Assembly (NCBI GenBank): GCA_963931865.1
Contig: OZ007509.1
Span: 2,867,554-2,931,553 of the forward strand
DNA length: 64,000 nt
Origin: Axinella damicornis
Lineage: Eukaryota; Porifera; Demospongiae; Axinellida; Axinellidae
Direction: 5' to 3'
This document shows positions 47,301-56,400 of this stretch, in pieces (the stretch's first letter is position 1; each line of letters begins with the position of its first letter). A program made the position numbers and the translations under genes. The notes under the pieces are model-generated. The model was given only the letters and a program-made list of their open reading frames with translations. It did no database searches and was not told the DNA's origin.

Positions 47301-48270
47301 GAATGGTAATAGAAGAATTGTCAACTACATCATACACCAAAAAGGCTAAATTGGCACCGTATGAAGCAGAGTTGCTCACTGCAGTGATGTCGTCTATGCT
47401 GACATGCAGGCCATAGGACGTTTGAGCGAATGCCATTGTCAACCCAGCCCCTACTGCCCCCTCAATTACGTTGGATCCAAAGACGAAGTGGGATGATGTC
47501 ACTTTGAGGGAATACGTAGGACGTACTTCTGGACACTCAGCTGTGTCTACAAAGCCAAGAACGGCATTTCCCCCTGCGCAAATGTAGTACAGCTCCTCTC
47601 TCGTTAGATTGTAACATTCCTCATATGTGTAAGCGTTGAAGTTGTTGAAAAGAAATCCAGAATCTTTGATCAACGAGTCTCCTAGGATGTTTAAGCCAAG
47701 CAGGCCAAACCCAGTACTCAATTGGATCACCACCCCAGACATGTTCAGATGAAGTGTGTTAATGATAACCATTGTGGCCCGTTCAAACGGGCTGTAGAGG
47801 AAAAATGAGTTGGTGTGGTCAATGAGGGACTCGTGGAAAATGCCGATTGGCATACTGGTACCACAGTATTCAATAGTGAGGTTAGAAATTGTCAGTCGAG
47901 ACACATTTAGAAAGAAGAACCCAGAGGGTGATGCAATGTCACACATGATTGTGCTCGAAAAGTCATCAATTATCCCCACTTGCAAATTACCTGGGTTGCC
48001 AGCTCCTACCAGAGTCAAGTTTTGCACATCGCGAATGACAATGTGTTCAGTACTATTCAGTCGATGAACTCCATTTAGGAACACCACAGTGGTGTCGTCC
48101 CCAAACCGCTCTGAGCTGTTCAGTGCAAGGTAGTCAGTAAGGGTGTGACAGGCCTCACCGGTAGGACAAGCGGTCCTGTTATCTGGAATGATGTAGTGCA
48201 GCTGGCTGCTACCGTGGCAGCATACTAGAAGGGTGAGCACTTCGACCAGAAATAGCAGTCTTTTTCCCAT
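44311..48270 (-). CDS. Beta-helix and multi-transmembrane protein, function unknown
   Basis: A single-exon frame of 1319 aa from the first ATG (MGKRLLFLVEVLTLLVCC, a clear signal peptide). The upstream in-frame sequence lacks an ATG. Residues about 60-750 are extracellular and look like a parallel beta-helix. Short repeats of VENSLFRDN / ISNCQFVANHG style alternate with GGGVSI, GSALYLY, GGGLALHG and GGGIFVKS turns, and there are many Asn-linked glycosylation sequons. A Cys-rich stretch follows (CPPGFELTGDPPTCEC, GVLCGACDPELS, CSKCSNGF). About eight or nine hydrophobic helices then run to residue ~1240, ending in an acidic cytoplasmic tail. I know this architecture as an expanded, uncharacterised family in sponges. 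A receptor or adhesion role is only a guess. Confidence 0.85.
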   Translation of the reverse strand: MGKRLLFLVEVLTLLVCCHGSSQLHYIIPDNRTACPTGEACHTLTDYLALNSSERFGDDTTVVFLNGVHRLNSTEHIVIRDVQNLTLVGAGNPGNLQVGIIDDFSSTIMCDIASPSGFFFLNVSRLTISNLTIEYCGTSMPIGIFHESLIDHTNSFFLYSPFERATMVIINTLHLNMSGVVIQLSTGFGLLGLNILGDSLIKDSGFLFNNFNAYTYEECYNLTREELYYICAGGNAVLGFVDTAECPEVRPTYSLKVTSSHFVFGSNVIEGAVGAGLTMAFAQTSYGLHVSIDDITAVSNSASYGANLAFLVYDVVDNSSITIQNSYSGDSNPSFVTTFFSLFTGRVYVGGGMWYNYGRRLPTHFTPTCNPSHTENGGDILRISNCQFVANHGILGGGVSILFTTVESTGLVHQITVENSLFRDNKGSPGSALYLYQIEPIGFVLLVRFIIENCTFHSNTYPLTELPNSVQQFELDLLNVVQLLAVQDVTFSECNFRDNNGSAIYAYGSKLRFSGSVIFERNQGINGGGLALHGNSQVLLTPNTTVRFFNNSAALRGGGIFVKSSNYGAQSLCFFQFDGSDFTRDLGIAVHLNLSVGSSSPIVNIAESLNISVNFENNMATEAGTALFGGDVDTCIVVSTIHFRRYRNSGQIFNQLFHFEEVVNGTASPVFPETSLISSDPFRVCLCNTNNQPDCSVHNYNVSTHSGQTFEVSALALGQRNGSSPGVVYGDFLAVDDTLFTVPPVLSSHLQQTQEIGKTCTTLRYTVLSSQGLLRMILAVEDSSLQVEPTYISVTVLPCPPGFELTGDPPTCECKPLLKEYGITCSIESETIRRTAPFWMSKEIDSTHDQHSIVVHEYCPFDYCIPSDFDLNLSDSDSQCAYNRTGVLCGACDPELSITLGTSHCSKCSNGFLSLLIPFALAGLLLVLLLFVCDSLTVSVGTTNGLIFYANIIQINQQVFFPPGHSNLLTVFIAWLNLDLGIKTCFYDGMDTYAKTWLQFVFPVYIWAIVGIIILLSHYSTTIAKLCGNHAVSVLATLFLLSFAKLQRTIIATLSFTFIPHSDSVRNSVVWLYDGNIGYLQGKHVFLFVVAVAVFLFISLPFTFFLFLSPWLMSASSHRALRWINKFKPLFDAYQGPYKDKHRYWPGFLLLVRGILFLIFSFNVLHGPNVILLVIIVTMHALSVFGWVGGGVYRRWPLNALEFSFFLNLGILAATTSFVRFSGGSQAAAVYTSVTVAFLIFIGIVVYSIHHRLSPYLNLYQLIKKCFHRQPQLDLQKQSLPEVRGPQMHELVVQVEGEGETSFNMELREPLIDSGLYTS

Positions 48271-49068
48271 TCTTATATAGACCCTTGACCGACGACTGCT
48301 TGCTGACCTGGTAGCTGCTACATGAGAAGCAACATATAAATTATAGTATGAGAGATGCAGTGCTGTAGACAATGTTGATCAAACACAAACTTACACTGTA
48401 TTAGCTACCTTCGTTCGTTGCTTTTGCCGATCATGCAGTTCTCTGATTCATGTGATCGCGATTGTTTATCGTATGCACATTCACGACTTGCTTGCGTGGA
48501 GGAGGATCTGAACCGGTCTCGTACCCATGCCACTCAGAGCCAGACTCAAGATCAGTCTGCCAGACCCCACCCAAGATGATACTGCGCATGCGCTGATCAG
48601 CTGACCGATCCCGACTGCAGATTGTACATGTACACGCATGATGTATACCAACTCGAATTGACTCTTGTTCGCCCGTGTGTCTCAAGGGATACAATCAGAA
48701 TACTCTGGTCTTAGTTGCAGGAAGCTGTACCACGCATTGTGGTACGTCAAGTACTGTAATAGCTAATCCCATGGACCATAAAGTTTCTTATACCACGCCG
48801 TGTTGGTACATATGTAGCTTGCTTGCAACTTGGAAATCTTTATGTATGGTGGTGATGTACGTGTATAGCCAAAAAGTAAGATTCCCAACTCGTGCACCAT
48901 GCATACTTGCCCAGCTTTCTGCTAGTGATCACTTAAACGTGTACAGAGATGGAGATTTACAATGATGCCAATGTTCTTCATGTATTTAGCTTCTTTATGA
49001 AAGTTTGCAGCTGCAGGATTGCAAATGGATGCTTATTTGAAGTCCTTTCCTGGGTGGTTAATTCCTAG
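48271..49068. other. Intergenic region upstream of the beta-helix gene
   Basis: No gene is recognised. It should hold the promoter of the minus-strand gene. CCGATCATGCAG and GTGATCGCGATTG give no clear element. Confidence 0.4.
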
Positions 49069-49126
49069 GTGCGACTGGTGGGACTCGAACCTGCAGCCTC
49101 TCACACCACAGTCGAGTGCTTTAACC
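49066..49126 (-). repeat. tRNA-like pol III element (SINE head or tRNA relic)
   Basis: On the minus strand, GGTTAAAGCACTCGACTG (A-box-like) is followed about 35 bases later by GCAGGTTCGAGTCCCACC, containing a perfect B box GGTTCGAGTCC. A 3' arm, GTCGCAC, has no matching 5' acceptor strand, so it is not an intact tRNA gene. Confidence 0.55.
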
Positions 49127-49990
49127 ATGTATGTATCATACATTCTCTATGCTAAGTCATTATGGAGAGTCCTTATGTACATGAAGGATCATGCTCCAGT
49201 TAGCTAACCTGCTTAGCTACCATTAGCGACAACATCCGGCACGCTTCAAGTGTGAGGTCTGTTTCTCATGCTCCAAGCATCCCAGCCCTCCACTCTTGCA
49301 AAGTTGTCTACACCCTTGAACAATTATAGCTAACTCTAACTATGATTATGTCTGAAGCTCATTGTTCCATTAAATATGCATGCGACCTTTGACCTGTACA
49401 AACTTGAGGAAAGATGCTTCAACAGAACTATGGAGCAAGTTTAGTGAAGTAACTGAGTGAATAACCTGTAACGACTCAACTGAAGAACATGATCAGGCCG
49501 AGGTTTAGTAACTTTAGTAGGGCCAGATCAGGCTACAGATAAGTGATTTGTGTTCTTCAGTTTGTTTGTCCTACCCTGAATGAGGCAGTTTAGCCGGTTC
49601 CCACATTTCAGTTGATAATCCAGTAGTCCCACTCCAGTCCTAGTCTGGAGTGACCAAAGGCTTTGCAGAGGCTTATCACCTGCTCCTGATATCACACTTG
49701 AAAGGTGTGCCAGTACCTCACAAAACCTTTGGTCTTTACTATTGGGGTTGCTACAGATCATAATTAGTGTATGTGGGTAGCAACAAAAATAACACTTTGG
49801 TTGATAGTGAGCTTCAGCAGCTGGAAGATTGCATACCAGATTGCACAATAATTAATTATTGGCAGGAAGCCCAGTTTTGCTTATCCAATTGTGGTTTTGC
49901 ACTGCAAGACTTCTGCATCTGCTGTCATAAAACTGAGTTCTTAGGCATAGCTACATCAGTTAGCTACTTAAGTTAGGTCCGATCGTGGAG

Positions 49991-50773
49991 ATGAAGGTAG
50001 CCATGTGGATGTGTGCTGTTCTCTTCGGCGTTCTAGTCATCACCAGTGCTGCAGCACAGTCCTGTCCAGCTAACCAGGTTGCCTCTGATGCTCAGATTCT
50101 TATTTATACTGACAGTTTGGTTCCTGCAAGTTCAGTTCGTCTTACAGCTGCTGGTAATTTTGACCCTGATCTGACATTCTTCAGTGACGTTTTAGGATAC
50201 AATGATGACCAAATTCGACAGGAGACTCAAAATGTATTTCAGTTCTTCTCTGAAAGGTTTGGTTTGAATTTTTCCCTCACTCAGCCCAACGAGCTGGGCC
50301 AGGTTTTCTTCCAAAATGCTACCCTGCAATCGATTAGGCGAGTCAACCCAATTAACGTACTCTTCAATCGATGGATTCTCACTGGCAACACTAGGTCGAG
50401 ATGTTTTGAGACTTTTCTTGGTGGATATCTTGTCACCTTTTCAGGAGAACAGATACTGAAGGGAACATACGGTGGAGAAGAGGGAATTGGCGTCCCTAGT
50501 GACAGAATTCTGTCATATGAGTATGTGTCAATTTCAAGTCCTCCACCCTGCGAACCAGTTGTAATTCTACGTACGTCTCCAATACCGAATGAGTCCCAGC
50601 GAATTGGGCTTTTTGTCATATTCTACGAGTTGACACATCCCACACTAGGACAAGGGTCACAAGCAGGATTTGTTCAGGCAGAAAGTGTTACTGCTGCAAA
50701 TGGGACAGACTTTCTTCGTTTCTCTGGGAGTGCTCTCCTTACTTTTCCACCCAATGTCATGAGTTTTAACTGA
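49991..50773 (+). CDS. Secreted protein of unknown function, 260 aa
   Basis: An intronless frame with a signal peptide (residues 1-21, hydrophobic MCAVLFGVLVITSAAAQ). The start is the ATG at 49991, since the upstream GTG at 49985 is unlikely. The mature protein has no transmembrane segment and four Cys (CPANQ, RCFETF, PPCEP). Its central motif is DPDLTFFSDVLGYNDDQI followed by TQNVFQFFSERFGLNFS, then a beta-rich C-terminal half (GYLVTFSGEQIL, VVILRTSPIP, FVIFYELTHP) ending near a hydrophobic FLRFSGSALLTF. Several NxT/NxS sequons fit secretion. I recognise no named family. It shares no strand or context logic with its neighbours. Confidence 0.75.
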   Translation: MKVAMWMCAVLFGVLVITSAAAQSCPANQVASDAQILIYTDSLVPASSVRLTAAGNFDPDLTFFSDVLGYNDDQIRQETQNVFQFFSERFGLNFSLTQPNELGQVFFQNATLQSIRRVNPINVLFNRWILTGNTRSRCFETFLGGYLVTFSGEQILKGTYGGEEGIGVPSDRILSYEYVSISSPPPCEPVVILRTSPIPNESQRIGLFVIFYELTHPTLGQGSQAGFVQAESVTAANGTDFLRFSGSALLTFPPNVMSFN

Positions 50774-51340
50774 TTAAACACGTACTGAGCTATGTTACCA
50801 GTAACAAAAAAAATTTCCATGCAATTTTTGTGTGGTCTTGTATACTGCTTATTGCTGCAGATCTGTGTACCATGCACCAGTTAGGTATGAATCAGATGAT
50901 ACCGTGCAGTAACAATTTTTGTGAATGCTTGTTGTGCAATTTTCTCTAATGGTCTTACAGTATAGTACTGAAGTTTGTGCCATGCAACAAGAGCATGAAG
51001 GAGCGCCAAACTAGCATAATTATAATCATTGATTAGTTGTGCACAAAACGGGTGCCTCTCATCACGTACTGGACTGGAACAGTGTCGAATGGACAACGGA
51101 ACTTTTAGCGGGCTGGCTCACGAGACAAAAAAGCATAGCAGATGGTACTACCGGTATTTCACGCTGTGATTGATCTCTGCTGGTGCGATTACCATGTCCA
51201 TGGCTAGCTTGTGCATGTTTGAATGATGCAACAGAACCTGCTATATATAGATCCACCCTGCAGATAGCAGGACGGGTACTAATAGCTACTTCCTACAACT
51301 CCTGGCCTGCAAGAATTGTAAGAAGTATCCGAACGCAGAG
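50774..51340. other. Intergenic sequence
   Basis: No gene or repeat structure is clear between the secreted-protein gene and the 40-bp minisatellite. Confidence 0.4.
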
Positions 51341-51650
51341 CACCAGTTGTAGTGTCAGAATCTGCTATGCACAGGGCAAGAGTGGTAGGAAGCATCAGAA
51401 CCTGCTATGCACAGGGCAAGAGTTGTAGGAAGCATCAGAACCTGCTATGCACAGGGCAAGAGTGGTAGGAAGCATCAGAACCTGCTATGCACAGGGCAAG
51501 AGTGGTAGGAAGCATCAGAACCTGCTATGCACAGGGCAAGAGTGGTAGGAAGCATCAGAACCTGCTATGCACAGGGCAAGAGTGGTAGGAAGCATCAGAA
51601 CCTGCTATGCACAGGGCAAGAGTTGTAGGAAGTATCAGAACCTGCTATTC
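51341..51650. repeat. 40-bp minisatellite, about 7.5 copies
   Basis: The unit CCTGCTATGCACAGGGCAAG plus AGTGGTAGGAAGCATCAGAA repeats every 40 bp almost without change. A different short duplication follows at 51651-51710 (ATTCATGCACAGAACGTGAT, two copies). There are no spacers, so this is not a CRISPR array. Confidence 0.95.
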
Positions 51651-52154
51651 ATGCACAGAACGTGATCCAGCCATCATTCATGCACAGAACGTGATCCAGC
51701 CATCATGCATGCACAATCAGGATTGGTCCACTTGTGATCAATCAAACTTGCAATTGTAGACTAAATATCATAGCAATTATAGAACCGGTGATTTATGATT
51801 GTTCCACGTACAACTGTAGCCTATCCAGTTGCTCTCTATGCTAAGTCATAATGGCTGAGTGGAGAGCTGTAAACTGTGCTGGGCTGAGCACAACCTGCTG
51901 TACCCCACTGGCACATCGGTGGGAGGAAGACCCCGGGGAGTGGGAGGCAGGGGGAAGCCGCAGGCGGGCAGACATTACATACTGCGATGATTCAATCAGT
52001 GCCTAAAAGGATCGAAACAGACAAGCTGATTTTGCCTCACAAAGAAGCATACTTTTATAACGATGGTGGTATTCAAGAATTTATACACTGCAAAAAATAG
52101 GACTTATTACTTCGTCAGTACTGTTGACATATGGTTGATGGGATACCAACTACA

Positions 52155-52425
52155 TAATATTATGTGTCAGTTGCGAGTAGAAATCAAAGCTTACGTGCAC
52201 AATTGCGCACTGCGTTTTATCGTGCATGGCGATCGTAGGGCGTGCAGGGCGATCGCCCCGCGCGATCATATGCACGTACGCCGTGCGGAAGCTTACGTGC
52301 GCAATTGCACACGGCGTAATTATCGCGTAGAACGATTGCAAGGCGTGCATGGCGATCGTCTTGTGCGATCATATGCCATGCTTTAAGCTTCGATTTCTAC
52401 TCCGGACTGACACATAATTGTGTGC
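52155..52425. mobile_element. CpG-rich MITE with GCGATCG repeats
   Basis: ATTATGTGTCAG...GAGTAGAAATC at 52158 and its inverse GATTTCTACTCCGGACTGAC ending in ACATAAT near 52420 define the ends. The ~260 bp between them is CpG-rich compared with its surroundings and repeats GTGCATGGCGATCGT and GCTTACGTGC(G/A)CAATTG(C) in tandem. Confidence 0.8.
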
Positions 52426-52722
52426 TCAAAGCACCCACATGAGTATAGCACTAATTGAATTTGGTACAAGGCCCAGCTGTACTTAGACCACAGATAAAGA
52501 GTATCATTCCCTAGCAACAACAACCATTCCCTACCAACAACAACCATTCCCTAGCAACAACAACCATTCCTTAGTAACAAGATCTTTGTCAAGTTAACAT
52601 TAAACTGTTGCCAAGATCAAGTTCATACAGCAAACCAAGCTGGCAGCTGGGAACTTCAATGATAAAGGTATGTTAAAATAACAAATCTGGATGCAGCAAT
52701 TAAGGTGTTGCACCCTATAAAA

Positions 52723-52799
52723 CAGTCTCGGCCCCAGACCCAAACCAACCCCAGCGTGGATCGCTTCCAGTATCAGGTTTGGGTCTGGGGCCGAGACTA
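52723..52799. repeat. CAGTCTCGGCCCCAGACC palindrome
   Basis: A 77-bp inverted repeat, CAGTCTCGGCCCCAGACCCA against TGGGTCTGGGGCCGAGACTA. It resembles the 59342-59392 element and the ends of the 16701-17018 MITE. Confidence 0.85.
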
Positions 52800-52869
52800 C
52801 CTGTAAAACTGTCTGCATTCTTGAATTTCAACATGACCGGTAACCATACAACTCCAAAGTAAGATTTGA

Positions 52870-53091
52870 GAACATGGCCAGAAAATCGTGGATGTGGAGT
52901 CGGGTTTTCCATATACGATTCCGCCGCATACCCAACTCCACACACTGATGCTGAATAACATGGACGTCTACGAGAAGACCAAACTTGCAGCTCAGCTGCG
53001 ACTGCTAACAGCGTTGTTGTACCATTTGTACTCTCCCAGAAGGATGGCCAAGATCGTCCACTCTCTACCATGCACTGTAAATACTCTGGCA
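52870..53091 (+). other. Isolated open frame of unknown status
   Basis: A plus-strand frame encodes a protein-like sequence with MDVYEKTKLAAQLRLLTALL and YHLYSPRRMAKIVHSLP. An AG precedes it (GGCCAG, 52873-52878) and it ends at a TGA. It may be an orphan exon, a TE relic or chance. No neighbours in frame were found. Confidence 0.3.
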
Positions 53092-53396
53092 TGACCTTTG
53101 CATCACAATTTGCAATTGCTGATTCTGTTATAGCATTTAACAATACTAGCAAAACCAAATTATTGAAAGTAATTTTGAGTTGTAACCCCCTAGCCCAAAA
53201 ATTAGTGCTCTACCAGTTAATAACTTTGACATAGTTGCTGGTGGTATGGAATTTTCAAAATCAAAGTACCAACAGTTTTGTAATGGCTCAGTGCTACATG
53301 TAGGTTAGTTTGAAGCGGCACACAGTTGTTTACATAGCAATTTATGTTGTTTCCATGTATGGTGTGGTCTGTGTGGATACTCTTTCATAACCATGC

Positions 53397-53434
53397 TAGT
53401 CTCGTTCCCACGTTTGGGGTCTGGGAACGAGACC
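53397..53434. repeat. GTTCCCA palindrome
   Basis: TAGTCTCGTTCCCACG + TTTGGGGT + CTGGGAACGAGACCA: a hairpin of the GTTCCCAGGC family in the 3' region of DCTN1. Confidence 0.8.
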
Positions 53435-53498
53435 ATAACCATGCAGAGGTCCTCTGCTGCTACACTCATTTCTGTTACTAGTATATAGAGTTGTGTAC

Positions 53499-56400
53499 CT
53501 TTGTGAATTGAGGAGATGCAAAGGTGGCCACCTTAGTGGAGATCAGTCCTCCAGGGTACTGGCCAGCAAGTAGCCTCCTGCCCTCCTCCAGCACCTGGGA
53601 ATGACAGAGAATGGATGCAGTTCATACCTGGATGGTTGTGTCCCCATACCCATGATGGCCATGGCGCAACCGAGTCAGCTGTTGTGATAATGGCACAGTG
53701 ACACTTGAACTTTTTGGAAGTCACATGACTCAGGGATCAACTAACAGAATGTCCATTAACTCTTTCACAGATGCTTAAAATGGAGTGAGCAATAGAATGG
53801 GGGAGTGGCCATAGTTATTAAACCTCTTGTCACTTAACACATAAGCAAGTAAGGGAAGTCCTCCAAATACAAGGACCGCAATGATGCTATATGTAAACAC
53901 AGGAGCGCATGAGCCGCCGAAGGCGGCGAAGGAGCGTGTAACTTGCGTGCCATGTAAATACAAATTAGTTACGTACTTCCGCGTTTGAAAATAGATCGGG
54001 TACGTCATAAGTTTTCTGGGGGCAGTTTTATTGGCGTGCAAGCCTTCAGGGGCGTCCTGACACTCGGTTCCCTGCTTGTTTCGCTGTTGCAAACTTCAGC
54101 ACGGTCATGCTCCGCTTGACAGCGCGTCTCATGGGAGAGTCCTTCCTGGCGCATAGAAAGTACGTTGTGGGGAGATACTTCCTGAAGGCTACAAGCTGAA
54201 GTTTCCTTCTAGCACGACCCTCGGATCGGCGTGGAGTTCCTTCTTCAAACCGAACTCGCTTCGCTTGAGGTAGCTCACTCTCGATGTCTACGCTTCGCCA
54301 TTGCGGGTGGCTCTGTCAAAACAATGCTAATAAAGCTAAGTACGAGTCACGTGCACTGTATGGCGTCACGCAACGTCTAAATGAGCTTCCGCTTTCCAAA
54401 TATGGAAGTCATTACTACTACAGATTTGTATTTACATGCACTCATGGGTATTCGCGAGTTGCACGCTCCTTCGCCGCCTTCGGCGGCTCATGCGCTCCTG
54501 GTAAACATGGAGAGCTAATTAATTATGTGGACATCAATCACCCACAGTAATTAATATTTAATTTCACCAAAACAGCACCGGGTGAGTCCCTGCAATAATT
54601 TGGTCTAGCCTAGTGTGTTAAACACCTTCTGCTTCCTCTGCTGCAGCTCCAGCATTTTAGCAATCTGGTTGGCCAGCTGCTCCCTCGGAGTCGGATCTAC
54701 AGATCAAGCAGCACAGCATAAACAATTGTGTTGCATGCAGCAGAAGAGGATGACCCTCCCAATTTAGAGTACAGGTATGTACTTGGGACATTCGACATGC
54801 GTGGGTGTTACAAACCTTTCTTAGTGAAGTCGACCACTGGTAAACTTGTAGCCATTTCCTTCAGTTCCTGTAAGTTTAGAAGACAATAGAATATTGGCTG
54901 TTCTCAAAACTACGAAACTACATATCATAGTATGATATCTGGGGTACACATTCCAATTTACAATTTACACATTAGCATGTGTGTATAAAATTGCACGCTC
55001 TGCAGCTAAGTGTGGTTATTACCAAGAGTTCATAACAATATGAACTCTTGTTATTACCTACTACTGCAAACAGCAGCAGAAGAGCCACATAGAAAGTATT
55101 AACACCTCATATTAAACCTTCTATATAAATTCTTATGGGCTTATGGGTATTCTCCAGACATCATAGGAATGCTCCATTCATGTTAATCTCACCGGTATAA
55201 ATCCCAGCTTCATATCTCCTTCCTAGCCCAAGATACCTAGCATAGTACGTAGCTCAAATATTTGGCCTAATATAATCCACTGCTTAAAGGTTGTAGCTAA
55301 CCGTGAGAATGAGATATGAAGCTGGGAATTGCGCCATTGTGATCAGCATGAAAAGAACTTTCAAATGATGTCCTAAAAGTGGTTTTTAATGTCGGTCACA
55401 TTTTTGCCAAAAATCGCACTCGACCAAAGGCTATAATCCATGGTTTTTCATGATTTTGGGTCAAAATTCAATCTACAACAAAATAGACATCATTTGAAAG
55501 CTCTGTTCATGCTGATCACAATGGTGCAAATCCCAGCTTCATATCTCCTTCCTAGCCCAAGATACCTAGCATAGTACGTAGCTCAAACATTTGGCCTAAT
55601 ATAATCCACTGCTTAAGGTAGGAAGCATGGCATCGGCAAAATCTCGCAATTTTGCTCATGAATAATTAATGAGATGATGTCACTCGCATATGGTTATATA
55701 GAGTTATTCATCTGTTTACGTTTTCCCATGGCGGCAACAAGGGGGGCTTCTCTCTTTGATGCGGCTAGCGGCCCTTTCAAGTTTCAAATCGGTACTCTGA
55801 TGTGGCCGTGCGGTACTTTGAAGATTTGTTTGAACACCCTTTTTTTTTCTTTTTTTTTTTAAAGTAAGAAGCTATTCTAGCTTATTGAATGTAGCGATGG
55901 GCTATCTGAGTGTGAATAGCTAGGTGGAGTGAGCAGGAATGTTTGTGGGTCTGCTGAAGTGGCCGAAGAACAGCCTGGAAAGTGAACAGCATCCGACAGC
56001 TCCCTGGCCAAGGTACTCTAGAGAGTTGACCTTTCGGCATTACAGGCCCCGCCCATTTTCGTGTTAGGGCGAATTTGGCTGGTTTGGTAGCTGGACTGGG
56101 CTGGTGAGAGGGAGTAGATGTGTGGCCAAAACTCTGTAACCGAGAGGTGAAAGTGGAAAAGCATCCCTAGTTTTGCAGGGGGTAGGTTGACCTTTTGAAG
56201 AGTGCCCTTGGCTTGAGTCGGTTTTAGTTGGTGTGCGTGGAATTTTTTTTTGAAAGCCTAGGGTAGCCAAACCTCTGTTTTTGAGGGTGGCAGTGAGTTT
56301 TGGGCTGTAGCCTGCAAGTGAGGAGAGCAGGTGGTAAATCCATCCGTAGTTTTTGGGCCTGTTTTGTGTGTGTATTGATGATGGGGTCAGAGTGTGGGTG

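Noticed and set aside
51341..51650. CRISPR array
   Set aside because: The units are directly contiguous 40-bp repeats with no unique spacers, in a eukaryotic genome.
52200..52370. Cyanobacterial HIP1 (GCGATCGC) repeats as contamination
   Set aside because: GCGATCG motifs occur only inside an element with animal-genome flanks and inverted ends, and no bacterial genes are present.
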